Source: Clostridium algoriphilum
GTDB lineage: Bacteria > Bacillota > Clostridia > Clostridiales > Clostridiaceae
NCBI RefSeq assembly: GCF_020443705.1
Contig: NZ_JAIZZK010000015.1
Coordinates: 36,332-100,331 of the forward strand
Direction: 5' to 3'
DNA: 64,000 bases
Part shown: positions 26,446-36,343 of the stretch, piece after piece
How the letters are laid out: the number at the start of each line of letters is the position of its first letter
Position numbering within the stretch: position 1 is the first letter of the stretch
The notes under the pieces: model-generated
Seen by the model: only the letters and a program-made list of their open reading frames with translations
The model's database searches: none
Told to the model about the DNA's origin: nothing
Position numbers and translations under genes: made by a program

Positions 26446-29400
26446 ATGAGAAAAATGAAAACTATGGATGGAAACACAGCAGCAGCACACGTCGCGTATG
26501 CATACACAGACGTTGCAGCAATTTACCCAATAACACCATCTTCAACAATGGCAGAGTATTGCGATGAATTGGCAGCTAAAGGAACAAAGAATGTATTTGG
26601 TCAAAAAGTTAAACTTATGGAAATGCAATCAGAAGCAGGAGCTGCAGGAGCTGTACATGGTTCACTTCAAACAGGAGCTTTAACTACGACATTTACATCT
26701 TCACAAGGTTTACTTTTAATGATTCCAAACATGTATAAAATAGCAGGAGAATTATTACCAGGAGTATTACATGTAGCAGCTAGATCACTTGCTACTCACG
26801 CTCTAAATATTTTTGGAGATCATCAAGATGTAATGGCTACAAGACAAACAGGATTTGCTTTACTTGCATCTGGTAGTGTACAGGAAGTAATGGATCTTTC
26901 ACCAGTTGCTCATTTAGCAGCAATTGAGGGAAAAATTCCTTTTGTAAACTTCTTTGACGGATTTAGAACTTCTCATGAAATACAAAAAATTCAAGCATGG
27001 GATTATGAAACTCTAGGATCTCTTGTAAATCAAGAATCAGTAGAAGCATTTAGAAGTCATGCAATGAACCCAGAACACCCAGTAACTCGTGGAACAGCAC
27101 AAAACCCAGATATATATTTCCAAGGAAGAGAAGCTCAAAACAAATTTTATGATGCTCTTCCAGAAAAAGTTGAAACATATATGGGAAAAATAAACTCATT
27201 AATTGGAACAGACTACCACTTATTTAATTACTATGGTGCAGCAGATGCAGATAGAGTAATAATAGCAATGGGATCAGTTTGTGATACAGTTGAAGAAACT
27301 ATAGATTATTTAAATGCAAAGGGAGAAAAAGTTGGAGTACTTAAAGTTCATCTTTACAGACCATTCTCATTAGACCATTTCTTTAAATACATACCTGCTA
27401 CAGTTAAGAAAATAGCAGTACTTGATAGAACAAAAGAATCAGGATCTAATGGAGAACCATTATACCAAGATGTCAGAAATGCTTATTTTGATATAGAAAA
27501 CAGACCAGCTATAATTGGCGGAAGATATGGTTTAGGTTCAAAAGATACTACACCAGCTCAAATTGTTGCTGTATATGATAATTTAAAAGCAAAAACTCCT
27601 AAAAATGGATTTACTATAGGAATAGTAGATGATGTTACTAATTTATCACTTCCAATGGGAGAAGAAATAACAACAACTCCTGAAGGAACTAAAGAATGTA
27701 AATTCTGGGGACTTGGATCAGATGGTACTGTTGGAGCTAACAAGAGTGCTATTAAAATCATAGGTAACCATACAGAAATGTATGCTCAAGCATACTTTGC
27801 ATATGATTCTAAAAAATCAGGTGGAATAACAGTTTCTCACTTAAGATTTGGTAAGAAAGCTATAAAATCACCTTATTTAATTAGTTCTGCAGATTATGTT
27901 GCTTGTGGTAACCAATCTTATGTAACTAAATATGATGTTGTAAAAGGGATTAAAGATAATGGAACATTCTTATTAAATTGTATATGGAATATGGATGAAC
28001 TAGAAGAACATTTACCAGCTTCCATGAAGAGATATATTGCTAATCACAATGTTAACTTCAATACAATTAACGCAGTTGCAATTGCTTCTAAAATAGGTCT
28101 TGGCGGAAGAGTTAACATGATTATGCAATCTGCTTTCTTTAAACTCGCAAACATTATACCAGTAGAAGATGCAGTTAAATATCTTAAAGCAGCTGTTATT
28201 ACTTCTTATGGTAAAAAAGGCGAAAAAGTTATCAATATGAATAATGCTGCAATTGATGAAGGTGTTGAATCAGTTGTTAAAATCAATGTTCCAGAAAGCT
28301 GGAAAACAATTGAAGATGCAAAAGTTACAGAAGATTCTAGACCAGATTTCATTAAAAATATAGCTGATGTAATGAACAGACAAGAAGGAGACTCTTTACC
28401 TGTTAGTGCATTTGCTGGAATAGAAGATGGATCTTTAGTGTCAGGAACAGCTGCATTCGAAAAAAGAGGAATTGCTGTTAATGTACCAGAATGGCAAGTA
28501 GATAAATGTATACAATGTAATCAATGTGCATTTGTATGTCCACACGCTGTAATAAGACCTTTCTTAACAAATGAAGAAGATCTTAAAAATGCTCCAAAAA
28601 CTTATGAAAGTAAAAAAGCTATAGGTAAGGGACTGGAAGGTCAAACTTTTTCAATAGGTATAAGTAACGAAGATTGTACTGGTTGTGGTAACTGTGCAGA
28701 AGTATGCCCAGCTAAAGAAAAAGCTTTAATCATGAAACCTTATGCATCTCAAGAAGCTAAAATACCAAACTGGAAGTTTAATATAAACTTACCTAAAAAA
28801 GAAAATCCATTAGGAACATCAACTGTTAAGGGAAGCCAATTTGAGCAACCATTAATGGAATTCAGTGGAGCTTGTGCTGGATGTGGAGAAACACCATATT
28901 CTAGACTTATTACTCAATTATTTGGAGATAGAATGTTAATTGCTAACGCTACAGGATGTACTTCAATCTGGGGCGGAAGTTCACCAGCTTCACCTTATAC
29001 AGTTAATAAATGTGGTAAGGGACCAGCTTGGGCTAACTCATTATTCGAAGATAATGCTGAATTTGGATTTGGTATGTTCCTTGGAACTACTCAATTAAGA
29101 GATAAAGTTGAAATACTTGCTAAACAGGCATTAACAATGAATACAAGCGAAGTATTAAAAACAGCTATGAATGAATGGATTGAAAACAAAAATGATGGAG
29201 AAGGATCAAAAACTGCTACATCTAAATTGTTACCATTATTAACTGCTGAAAAAGATAATAACGAAGCTTTAAAAGAAATATTTAGTAAAAGAGATCATTT
29301 AGTTAAAAAATCTCAATGGGTATTTGGTGGAGATGGCTGGGCTTATGATATCGGATATGGCGGAGTTGATCATATATTAGCATCTGGTGAAGATGTAAAT

Positions 29401-29958
29401 GTATTTGTATTTGATACAGAAGTATATTCAAATACTGGTGGTCAGGCTTCAAAATCTACTCCAACTTCTGCTGTAGCAAAATTTGCAGCAACAGGAAAGA
29501 GAACTAAGAAAAAAGATCTTGGAATGATGGCAATGACTTACGGATATGTTTATGTTGCTCAAATAGCAATGGGTGCTGATAAAGCTCAAACTCTAAAAGC
29601 TATAAAAGAAGCAGAGGCATATAAAGGACCATCACTTATAATGGCTTATGCACCATGTATTAATCATGGTCTTAGAGTTGGAATGGGTTGTACACAACTT
29701 GAAACTAAGAAGGCTGTTGAGTGCGGATACTGGGCTAATTACAGATTTAATCCAGACTTAAAAGAAGCAGGAAAGAATCCATTTATATTAGATTCTAAAG
29801 AACCAACTGCTTCATTTAGAGATTACTTAATGGGTGAAGTAAGATATTCTTCACTTGCTAAAGTATTACCAGAACTTGCAGAAGAACTATATGTTAAAAC
29901 AGAAAATGATGCTAAAGAAAGATTAGCTGGTTACAAAAAACTTGCTAGTGAAAAATAG
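26446..29958 (+). CDS. nifJ: Pyruvate:ferredoxin (flavodoxin) oxidoreductase
   Basis: 1170 aa single-chain enzyme that converts pyruvate and CoA to acetyl-CoA and CO2 and reduces ferredoxin or flavodoxin; the central step of clostridial fermentation. Domain I has DGNTAAAHVAYAYTDVAAIYPITPSS; the ferredoxin domain has two 4Fe-4S motifs starting C688-IQC-NQC and C744-TGC-GNC; a further Cys pair CAGCGET and the TPP-binding GDGWAYDIGYGGVDHILASG with DTEVYSNTGGQ and INHGLRVGMG follow. Codon use is strongly biased to A/T-ending favoured codons, as for a highly expressed gene. Start ATG 26446; it is a single transcription unit with a strong terminator. Confidence 0.97.
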   Translation: MRKMKTMDGNTAAAHVAYAYTDVAAIYPITPSSTMAEYCDELAAKGTKNVFGQKVKLMEMQSEAGAAGAVHGSLQTGALTTTFTSSQGLLLMIPNMYKIAGELLPGVLHVAARSLATHALNIFGDHQDVMATRQTGFALLASGSVQEVMDLSPVAHLAAIEGKIPFVNFFDGFRTSHEIQKIQAWDYETLGSLVNQESVEAFRSHAMNPEHPVTRGTAQNPDIYFQGREAQNKFYDALPEKVETYMGKINSLIGTDYHLFNYYGAADADRVIIAMGSVCDTVEETIDYLNAKGEKVGVLKVHLYRPFSLDHFFKYIPATVKKIAVLDRTKESGSNGEPLYQDVRNAYFDIENRPAIIGGRYGLGSKDTTPAQIVAVYDNLKAKTPKNGFTIGIVDDVTNLSLPMGEEITTTPEGTKECKFWGLGSDGTVGANKSAIKIIGNHTEMYAQAYFAYDSKKSGGITVSHLRFGKKAIKSPYLISSADYVACGNQSYVTKYDVVKGIKDNGTFLLNCIWNMDELEEHLPASMKRYIANHNVNFNTINAVAIASKIGLGGRVNMIMQSAFFKLANIIPVEDAVKYLKAAVITSYGKKGEKVINMNNAAIDEGVESVVKINVPESWKTIEDAKVTEDSRPDFIKNIADVMNRQEGDSLPVSAFAGIEDGSLVSGTAAFEKRGIAVNVPEWQVDKCIQCNQCAFVCPHAVIRPFLTNEEDLKNAPKTYESKKAIGKGLEGQTFSIGISNEDCTGCGNCAEVCPAKEKALIMKPYASQEAKIPNWKFNINLPKKENPLGTSTVKGSQFEQPLMEFSGACAGCGETPYSRLITQLFGDRMLIANATGCTSIWGGSSPASPYTVNKCGKGPAWANSLFEDNAEFGFGMFLGTTQLRDKVEILAKQALTMNTSEVLKTAMNEWIENKNDGEGSKTATSKLLPLLTAEKDNNEALKEIFSKRDHLVKKSQWVFGGDGWAYDIGYGGVDHILASGEDVNVFVFDTEVYSNTGGQASKSTPTSAVAKFAATGKRTKKKDLGMMAMTYGYVYVAQIAMGADKAQTLKAIKEAEAYKGPSLIMAYAPCINHGLRVGMGCTQLETKKAVECGYWANYRFNPDLKEAGKNPFILDSKEPTASFRDYLMGEVRYSSLAKVLPELAEELYVKTENDAKERLAGYKKLASEK

Positions 29959-29971
29959 TATTTAGAATTAA

Positions 29972-30021
29972 AAAGTAAAAGGAAGATGGATTAATTTTCA
30001 TCTTCCTTTTACTTTACAATA
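29972..30021 (+). terminator. Terminator of nifJ
   Basis: Perfect 17-bp stem at 29972-29988 and 29999-30015 with a 10-nt loop. The right arm contains T-runs, and the sequence that follows is AT-rich. Confidence 0.88.
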
Positions 30022-30109
30022 ACTTAATAAAAAAAATGCAAAAAAGACTTTTAATATTATATGATTTAGGGTAGAATTAAACTATACTGAAAGTAGGAGG
30101 TACTACATT

Positions 30110-30526
30110 ATGAATGAAGAGAAAAAAGCATCTTGCGGATGTGGAGGTCATGAACATGACCAAGTAAATGAAGGTTGCGGATGCGGTGGCCATGAACATG
30201 ATGAAAAGAAAGAAAGCTGCGGTTGTGGATGTGAAGGTAATGAAAATGAACACGAACATGAAGGCTGTGGATGTGGTTGTGAAGAAGGCGAAGCTTTAAC
30301 AGTAGATTTAGAAGATGAAAATGGGAACGTTGTTCCTTGCGAGATAGTAGATGGATTTACTTATAAAGAAAACGAATATGCACTAGTTCAAAATCCTGAG
30401 GATGATTCAATTTACCTTTTTAAAGTAATTGGAGACGACGAAACAGGCGAATTAGTTATTCCCGAAGATAAAGAATTTGCAGAAGTAACTGCATATTACG
30501 AAGAATTAATCAAAAGCGAGAAATAA
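30110..30526 (+). CDS. DUF1292 protein with Cys/His-rich metal-binding repeats
   Basis: 138 aa in two parts. Residues 1-63 are four Cys clusters alternating with His/Glu patches (CGCGGHEHD twice, then CGCGCEGNENEHEHE and CGCGCEEGE). Residues 64-138 are a DUF1292 domain (LTVDLEDENGNVVPCEIVDGFTYKENEYALV...SIYLFKVIGDDETGELVIPED). DUF1292 proteins are small Firmicute proteins of unknown function. The N-terminal part looks built to bind metal ions such as Zn, Ni or Cu; that is inferred from composition. GTAGGAGGT before ATG 30110 is strong. It forms its own unit with a terminator. Confidence 0.85.
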   Translation: MNEEKKASCGCGGHEHDQVNEGCGCGGHEHDEKKESCGCGCEGNENEHEHEGCGCGCEEGEALTVDLEDENGNVVPCEIVDGFTYKENEYALVQNPEDDSIYLFKVIGDDETGELVIPEDKEFAEVTAYYEELIKSEK

Positions 30527-30531
30527 TGCTA

Positions 30532-30566
30532 AAAAAGAGTCGTTGCTAATGCATCGGCTCTTTTTA
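30532..30566 (+). terminator. Terminator of the DUF1292 gene
   Basis: AAAAAGAGTCG, a 12-nt loop, CGGCTCTTTTT (one G-T pair), then AATTTT. It starts within 6 bases of the stop. Confidence 0.8.
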
Positions 30567-30632
30567 ATTTTATATAGCATTAATAGTCACCCTGTGGTAA
30601 TAATATTAATAGGAAATAATGGAGGTTAAGTG

Positions 30633-31277
30633 ATGACAGAAAAATTAGCTATTTTTGATATAGATTACACTTTAACAAAGCGAGAGACTTTAGTAGAGTT
30701 TTATTTTTTTATGATGAAAAAGAATCCACATTACATAAAATATTTACCTAAAAGTATATTTTCATCTATCTTTTACGTTTTTAAGATATATGATGCATCA
30801 CAAGCAAAGAAAACTTTTATAAGATTTATTGATGGTATAGAGGAAAACGATATGAAACAAATAGTCAAAGAATTTTATGAAAAACGATTAAGTAAAATAT
30901 TATATAAAGATGCTATTGATATGATAAAGAAAATGAAAAAGGAAGGTTATAAAATTTATCTAATTTCAGCTTCCGCTGAATTCTATTTAAGTGAGTTTTA
31001 TAATATAAAAGAAGTAGATAAAATAATAGGAACTCGTTTTATTAAGGAAAATGGGTTGCATAGAAATAAAATGCTAGGTGAAAATTGTAAAGGTGAAGAA
31101 AAAGTAAAAAGACTAAAAGAAGTCTTAAAGAAAGGAAACATAGAAGTGGATTTTGAGAATTCATATATGTTTTCAGATTCTCTATCAGACTTACCTCTTT
31201 TTAACTTAGTAGGGCATCCTTACTTAGTAAATTTTAAAAAAACACATGATAAGATTGAAATTTTAAAATGGAAGTAG
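30633..31277 (+). CDS. HAD-IB family phosphatase (SerB-like)
   Basis: 214 aa. Motif I FDIDYTLTKRETLVEF contains the DxD nucleophile pair, motif II is LISASAEFYLSEF, Lys in motif III lies near MLGENCKGEEKVKRL, and motif IV is SDSLSDLPLFNLVGHPYLVN. HAD-IB enzymes are phosphoserine-phosphatase relatives acting on small phosphoesters. GGAGGT at 30621-30626 favours ATG 30633 over the GTG just before. The aminotransferase gene starts 24 bp after the stop, so an operon is likely; together they could serve amino acid or cofactor metabolism, but no pathway is clear. Confidence 0.87.
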   Translation: MTEKLAIFDIDYTLTKRETLVEFYFFMMKKNPHYIKYLPKSIFSSIFYVFKIYDASQAKKTFIRFIDGIEENDMKQIVKEFYEKRLSKILYKDAIDMIKKMKKEGYKIYLISASAEFYLSEFYNIKEVDKIIGTRFIKENGLHRNKMLGENCKGEEKVKRLKEVLKKGNIEVDFENSYMFSDSLSDLPLFNLVGHPYLVNFKKTHDKIEILKWK

Positions 31278-31301
31278 TAGAAAAATAAAGAGGGGGATAT
31301 T

Positions 31302-32195
31302 ATGGATAAGTGTGTAAATGCATTTTTTTTACATCAAGATGAAATTAAAGTAAGCGAAGAATTTGAAACTTACAACACAAGTGAAGGGAAATCATTATAT
31401 GAAGTTATAAGGATAAGTGATGGAATTCCTATTTTTCTTATGGATCACTTAGAACGTCTTCAAAATTCTGCGAGTATTATGAAATATAATATAAGTATTA
31501 CAAAAAATGAAATTATAAATAGAATTCTTAAACTAATAGAGAAAAATAATGTGCAGGTTGGAAACTTAAAATTAGTTTTTAATTATAGTAGGAGTGATGA
31601 GAGTAAAGCAACTACTAATGCTATAAACGAACGGTTTTTAGCTTACTTTATACCACATAAATATCCTTCAGATCAGCAATATGCAGAAGGAGTAAAAACT
31701 ATTATTTATCACGGAGAGCGTTGTAATCCAAATGCTAAAGTTATTAATAATAGCTTTAGAGAAAAAGTAAATGAGCAAATCAATAATAATAACGTATATG
31801 AAGCAATTTTAGTGGATAATGATGGATTTATTACTGAAGGAAGTAAATCTAATATTTTTATGGTTAAGGGATCTACAGTTGTAACCTCAAGCGTTATTAA
31901 TGTATTGCCAGGTATTACAAGACAGTTCATTATAAAAACTTGTGAAAAGCTAAATATAAAGTTTGAAGAAAAAAATATTCAGGAAAAAGATCTTAAATTC
32001 TACGATGGTTTGTTTATTTCAGGAACTTCACCCAATGTATTACCAATAAAAAGTGTTAATGAAGTTTCTTTTAATTCATCAAAAAATTCAATAATAAATT
32101 CAATAATGGAAGGATTCAATGTTGAATTAAAAGATAACAAACAGAAATTTGTAAAGTATCTTGAAAATAATACGATAAATAGATTAAACGAATGA
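31302..32195 (+). CDS. Class IV PLP aminotransferase
   Basis: 297 aa, fold-type IV PLP enzyme of the BCAT / D-amino-acid transaminase / aminodeoxychorismate lyase group. Marks are LYEVIRISDGIPIFLMDHLERLQNSA, the region NPNAKVINNSFREKV with the probable PLP lysine K146, and EGSKSNIFMVKGSTVVTSS followed by LPGITRQFIIKTCEKL. The sequence does not clearly choose between branched-chain transaminase and PabC-like lyase, and no pabA/pabB or ilv genes are adjacent. AGAGGGGGAT precedes ATG 31302. It is the last gene before the flagellar/chemotaxis block. Confidence 0.87.
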   Translation: MDKCVNAFFLHQDEIKVSEEFETYNTSEGKSLYEVIRISDGIPIFLMDHLERLQNSASIMKYNISITKNEIINRILKLIEKNNVQVGNLKLVFNYSRSDESKATTNAINERFLAYFIPHKYPSDQQYAEGVKTIIYHGERCNPNAKVINNSFREKVNEQINNNNVYEAILVDNDGFITEGSKSNIFMVKGSTVVTSSVINVLPGITRQFIIKTCEKLNIKFEEKNIQEKDLKFYDGLFISGTSPNVLPIKSVNEVSFNSSKNSIINSIMEGFNVELKDNKQKFVKYLENNTINRLNE

Positions 32196-32256
32196 TTTGT
32201 AAAAGATAGAATAGATAAGTTATGTGATCATTTCCCTTTAGAAAGAGGTGGTAAGA

Positions 32257-34266
32257 GTGGAAGGTAAGGTGTGCACCCTAAAATTCGAAGGAACTAATGT
32301 TCAAGAATGTTTGAAGAGTGCAAGTGTAAGTTTATGTATATCTGAAGAAAAAATTAAGTTCTTAGTATTAGAAGAAAAAAAAGGATTGTTTAAGAAACAT
32401 GCTATAATTTCTACCGATGTTGTAGAAGTTTTAAATAATGAGTATGTTCTTAAAGATGAATATATTTTAAAAGATGACATTAGTACTGAGACTCTAGAAG
32501 TAGAAATACAAAATGAATTAGATGGAAGTATAGAAATTAAGCAGGGCAAAATTGTAATTAAAAATCCATGCGTGGGTGGAAAACCAGCAATACTTTTTAC
32601 AAATAAAAATGCTACATTAACTGTAAACGATGAAAAAGTTAGTTTAAGTGCAACTGTATATGAGGAAAGTATTATTGATGTTTCTTTTAGGGAGGATGAA
32701 GCTAAAAGGTATATTACTTTAAGAACAAGTTCAGATAAAATGGAAGCATATATTAATATTAAATATGAACCTACTACTACTTATAAACTAAAAGATTGTA
32801 AGCCTAAAAATTCAGCTCTAATAGAGCTTGAAGTTAAAGAAGAAAAAATGCCTCCAAAGTTTACGGAACTTGAAATTAATAAAGAGTTATTAAATAATAA
32901 TATTAAATATGGCATATTAAAGATGAATGTTATGAAATGTGCAAAAACTTATGAAATGAGAGAATTACTTATTGCAAGTGGAAAGAAAAATATAGAGGCA
33001 ATAAATGATAGATTAGAAATAAAATACAATATCGATGATCATCAAAAGAACAAGGAGTATGATGATGAACAGGTTATAGATTATAAAGCTATAGGTTCGG
33101 TCCAAGGAGTAGAAGAAGGACGAGTTCTAGCTATTAATTATATGGGCAAAAATGGGATTGATGGAATAGATATAACAGGTAAGAATATAGTAACAAAAAT
33201 AGCAAGAAGAGTAATATTAGGTATAGGAGAAGGTTGCAAAATTGAAAATGGAAACACAGTTGTTGCAACTACTAAGGGTAGGCCTTCATCAAGAGGAAGC
33301 ACTTTTTTCGTTTATAAAACTCACAAAATAACTGGGGATGTAGACTTAAAAACAGGTAATATTCAATTTGTGGGAGATATAATTATAAGCGGAAATGTGA
33401 ACGAGGGCATGAAAGTAGAAGCAGGTAATTCTATTTTAGTTAAAAACAACGTGGCAGAAGCAGAAATTACTGCCAGTGGTGACATTGTGATTAAGGGGAA
33501 TGTAATTCATTCAGGCGTCTCAGCTGGAAAAGAGGATGTAGTAATTTTAGAGTATTTAAGTAATTTAAAGAGCATGAAAATTGATCTCTCTAAATTAATA
33601 GAATCGATTACACAACTTAAAGAAATGAACCTTATAAAAAGAGGTACAAGCGATGGTGAGCTTGTTAAAATCTTACTTGAAACTAAATTTAAAAAACTCC
33701 GCAAAACATCGATTGATATAGCTAAGAAAATACTGCAAAAGCAAGATGCAGAAGATGAATTATTATTTATTATTAAAAATAAAATACTTAATGTTGGTTC
33801 ATCAAACATAAAGGACTACATTGAGCTTAATGATGCAATTATACTTATTGATAATAAAATATTAGTATTAGATATGGATCTAACTCTTCCTGTAAATGTA
33901 ATGTTAGATTATTGTCAAGATTCAGTAATTAAGAGTTCAGGGAATGTTATTCTTACTGGTAAAGGTGAATATGTATCACAAATAGTCGCAACTGATAGTA
34001 TAATATTTCTAAAAGATAAAAGTTTAGCTCGTGGCGGAGTATTGAAAGCAGGTAAAGAAATTAAATGCAAAATAGTTGGAGGACTCGGAGGAGTATCAAC
34101 TAAACTTATAGTAGAAAAACATGGCCAAATATGGGCAGACATTGCTTATCAAAATACTAGTTTTATTATAGGGGATAGAGAATACGTTATTGATGTTCTA
34201 AGCAAAAATGTTCATGCGTATATAGATGAAGCTAGAGAATTTATTGTTGATAAATTACAATTGTAG
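32257..34266 (+). CDS. fapA: FapA/DUF342 family protein
   Basis: 669 aa from GTG 32257 (AAAGAGGTGG lies 6-7 nt upstream; the GTG at 32248 overlaps it). The N-terminal third has a Jag-N-like opening (CTLKFEGTNVQECLKSAS) and the rest the FapA beta-helix with G-repeat signature (AGNSILVKNNVAEAEITASGDIVIKGNV; AGKEIKCKIVGGLGGVSTKLIVEK), with a coiled coil between. DUF342/FapA proteins are linked to flagellar assembly and chemotaxis-pole organisation in Vibrio; the function in clostridia is not settled. It heads the chemotaxis genes with only 12 bp to cheW. Confidence 0.85.
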   Translation: MEGKVCTLKFEGTNVQECLKSASVSLCISEEKIKFLVLEEKKGLFKKHAIISTDVVEVLNNEYVLKDEYILKDDISTETLEVEIQNELDGSIEIKQGKIVIKNPCVGGKPAILFTNKNATLTVNDEKVSLSATVYEESIIDVSFREDEAKRYITLRTSSDKMEAYINIKYEPTTTYKLKDCKPKNSALIELEVKEEKMPPKFTELEINKELLNNNIKYGILKMNVMKCAKTYEMRELLIASGKKNIEAINDRLEIKYNIDDHQKNKEYDDEQVIDYKAIGSVQGVEEGRVLAINYMGKNGIDGIDITGKNIVTKIARRVILGIGEGCKIENGNTVVATTKGRPSSRGSTFFVYKTHKITGDVDLKTGNIQFVGDIIISGNVNEGMKVEAGNSILVKNNVAEAEITASGDIVIKGNVIHSGVSAGKEDVVILEYLSNLKSMKIDLSKLIESITQLKEMNLIKRGTSDGELVKILLETKFKKLRKTSIDIAKKILQKQDAEDELLFIIKNKILNVGSSNIKDYIELNDAIILIDNKILVLDMDLTLPVNVMLDYCQDSVIKSSGNVILTGKGEYVSQIVATDSIIFLKDKSLARGGVLKAGKEIKCKIVGGLGGVSTKLIVEKHGQIWADIAYQNTSFIIGDREYVIDVLSKNVHAYIDEAREFIVDKLQL

Positions 34267-34278
34267 GAGGAACACATT

Positions 34279-34725
34279 ATGAAGGAACAAGATATTAAAA
34301 TATTGGTTTTTAAAATAAGTGATGAGTATTATGCCACTAATATCATTGAAGTTGAAAGAATATTGGGATATGAAAAGACAACTAAAATTCCTGATTCACC
34401 AGAATTTGTTGAAGGCGTTATAAATTATGAAAATAACATTCTACCAATTATATCACTCTCAAAAATATTTAAGTTACCTTCATCTGTTGTTGGAGAAGAG
34501 TCTAAGATAATAGTAGCAAAGCAAAATAATGGTAAAATAGGCATAATAGTTGATTTTGTGTCAGAGGTGAAGGATATACAGACAAATAACATAGAAGAAT
34601 CACCAAAGATAATTAGAGGAATATCAAAAAGATATATAAAAGGTCTTATCAAAATTGATGGTAAAATAATTATATACTTGAATATTTCAGCTATATTGAC
34701 AGATAAAGAACAAAACCAAATATAA
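34279..34725 (+). CDS. cheW: Chemotaxis coupling protein CheW (copy 1)
   Basis: 148 aa. A single CheW domain: ILVFKISDEYYATNIIEVERIL, then IPDSPEFVEGVINYENNILPIISLSKIF and the closing RYIKGLIKIDGKIIIYLNI. It couples receptors to CheA. This copy is more divergent than the one at 40166 (INYENNILP instead of the usual INLRGxIxP), so it may serve a different receptor set or act like CheV without the receiver. GGAGGAAC precedes ATG 34279. Confidence 0.9.
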   Translation: MKEQDIKILVFKISDEYYATNIIEVERILGYEKTTKIPDSPEFVEGVINYENNILPIISLSKIFKLPSSVVGEESKIIVAKQNNGKIGIIVDFVSEVKDIQTNNIEESPKIIRGISKRYIKGLIKIDGKIIIYLNISAILTDKEQNQI

Positions 34726-34742
34726 TAAAATAAGGTGTGATT

Positions 34743-35231
34743 ATGGAATATATTGAAATAAAAGTAGGAATTGCAGATTTAAATGTAGCGTTTTCTCCAG
34801 ATAAATTGATTACTGTGGGACTTGGATCTTGTGTGGGCATTGCAATTTATGACAGATGTATAGGATTTGGAGGATTGGCACATATAATGCTTCCAGATAG
34901 CAATCAATTTAATAAAGTAACTAACGTAGTTAAGTTCGCAGATTTAGCTATACCATTATTAGTTGAAGATATGATAAAAAAGGGCGCAAAATTAAGAAAC
35001 ATGAAGGCTAAAATAGCAGGAGGAGCATCAATGTTTAACTTCTCAGATAAAAGCATAGTGATGGACATTGGAAACCGAAATAGTATAGCGGTAAAAAATG
35101 CTCTAAAAATCCTGTCTATTCCGATAGTTGCAGAGGACATTGGCGGTAATAAAGGTAGAACATTGATATTTGATACAACTAGTGGGGTACTGTCTATTAG
35201 AACTGTAGGTATGGGGATTACGGATATTTAG
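34743..35231 (+). CDS. cheD: Chemoreceptor glutamine deamidase CheD
   Basis: 162 aa from ATG 34743 (AAGGTGTGA upstream). The catalytic Cys in VGLGSCVGIAIYD and His in GGLAHIMLP are present, then IAGGASMF and GGNKGRTLIFDTTSGVLSIR, all standard for CheD. It deamidates receptor glutamines and, in Firmicutes, works with CheC to tune CheY-P removal; cheC is also in this operon. It lies between cheW and cheB. Confidence 0.95.
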   Translation: MEYIEIKVGIADLNVAFSPDKLITVGLGSCVGIAIYDRCIGFGGLAHIMLPDSNQFNKVTNVVKFADLAIPLLVEDMIKKGAKLRNMKAKIAGGASMFNFSDKSIVMDIGNRNSIAVKNALKILSIPIVAEDIGGNKGRTLIFDTTSGVLSIRTVGMGITDI

Positions 35232-35262
35232 AAATACCACAACGCTTAAGGGGTGATATGTA

Positions 35263-36333
35263 GTGCTAGAAAAAATTAAAGTGATTGTAGTAGATGATTC
35301 AGCATTAATGAGGAAGATTATTTCTGATATTATTAATTCACAATCAGCAATGGAAGTTATAGATACAGCAAAAAATGGAGAAGAACTATTAGTTAAAATA
35401 TCGCGAAATAAACCTGATATAATTACCTTAGATATTGAAATGCCTAAAATGAATGGCATGGAAACTTTAAAGCAGTTAAAAAGAATGAATATATGTATAC
35501 CAGTTATAATGCTAAGCAGCATTTCAAAATCAGGAACAGAATCAACTATGGAATGTCTTGAATTAGGAGCTTTCGATTTTATAGCAAAACCATCTGGAGC
35601 AATATCACTAGGCCTTAATAAAGTCAAAGATGAATTAATTCAGAAAATCAAACTGGCTTTTATGCAAAACAGAAGCATGACTAGATTAACACCTGAAAAA
35701 AACTCAAGAGTAGTGAGAGAAATAACTAATAAGATAACACCAAGAGCAGGAAATGTACAAGGTAGAAGCATAGAGGCTGTGGTTATTGGCGCATCAACTG
35801 GGGGTCCCAAAGCGTTATACCAGGTGATAACAGCTCTGCCCAGTGATATAGGGGTACCTGTTTTAGTAGTGCAACACATGCCCGTAGGTTTTACAAAGGC
35901 CTTTGCAGAAAGACTTAATACAAACAGTAAAATAAAGGTTGTAGAAGCTAGTGATGGTGATTCAATCCAAAAGAATGTAGTTTATATTGCCCCTGGTGGA
36001 TATCATATGGAAATAACAAGTAACAAGAAAATACATCTAAATACTGAACCTACTATTTGGGGAGTGAGGCCTGCAGTAGACAAACTATTTGTATCTGCAA
36101 TTAAAGTTTATGGAGCTAATCTGTTAAGTGTTATACTTACTGGAATGGGCCGCGATGGTGCTAAAGGTACAGCAGCTATTAAGGATAATGGAGGGATTAC
36201 TATGGCTGAACATGAATCTACCTGTGTAATATATGGCATGCCAAAGGCTGCTTTTGAAACAGGTAAAGTAGATGAAATTGTTCCCCTACAAAATGTTGCA
36301 CAAGAAATCAAGAAATTTGTGATGGGGAGATGA
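35263..36333 (+). CDS. cheB: Protein-glutamate methylesterase CheB
   Basis: 356 aa. A receiver domain (VDDSALMRKI, phospho-acceptor D57 in LDIEMPKMNG, KPSG) and a linker lead to the methylesterase domain (IGASTGGPKAL with S178, VQHMPVGFTKAFAERL, LTGMGRDGAKG). It removes methyl groups from chemoreceptors, switched on by CheA phosphorylation. GTG 35263 is the start, behind AAGGGGTGA. This is the canonical CheB, in contrast to the receiver-less fusion at 5608. cheR begins 10 bp after the stop. Confidence 0.96.
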   Translation: MLEKIKVIVVDDSALMRKIISDIINSQSAMEVIDTAKNGEELLVKISRNKPDIITLDIEMPKMNGMETLKQLKRMNICIPVIMLSSISKSGTESTMECLELGAFDFIAKPSGAISLGLNKVKDELIQKIKLAFMQNRSMTRLTPEKNSRVVREITNKITPRAGNVQGRSIEAVVIGASTGGPKALYQVITALPSDIGVPVLVVQHMPVGFTKAFAERLNTNSKIKVVEASDGDSIQKNVVYIAPGGYHMEITSNKKIHLNTEPTIWGVRPAVDKLFVSAIKVYGANLLSVILTGMGRDGAKGTAAIKDNGGITMAEHESTCVIYGMPKAAFETGKVDEIVPLQNVAQEIKKFVMGR

Positions 36334-36343
36334 GTAAACGCTA

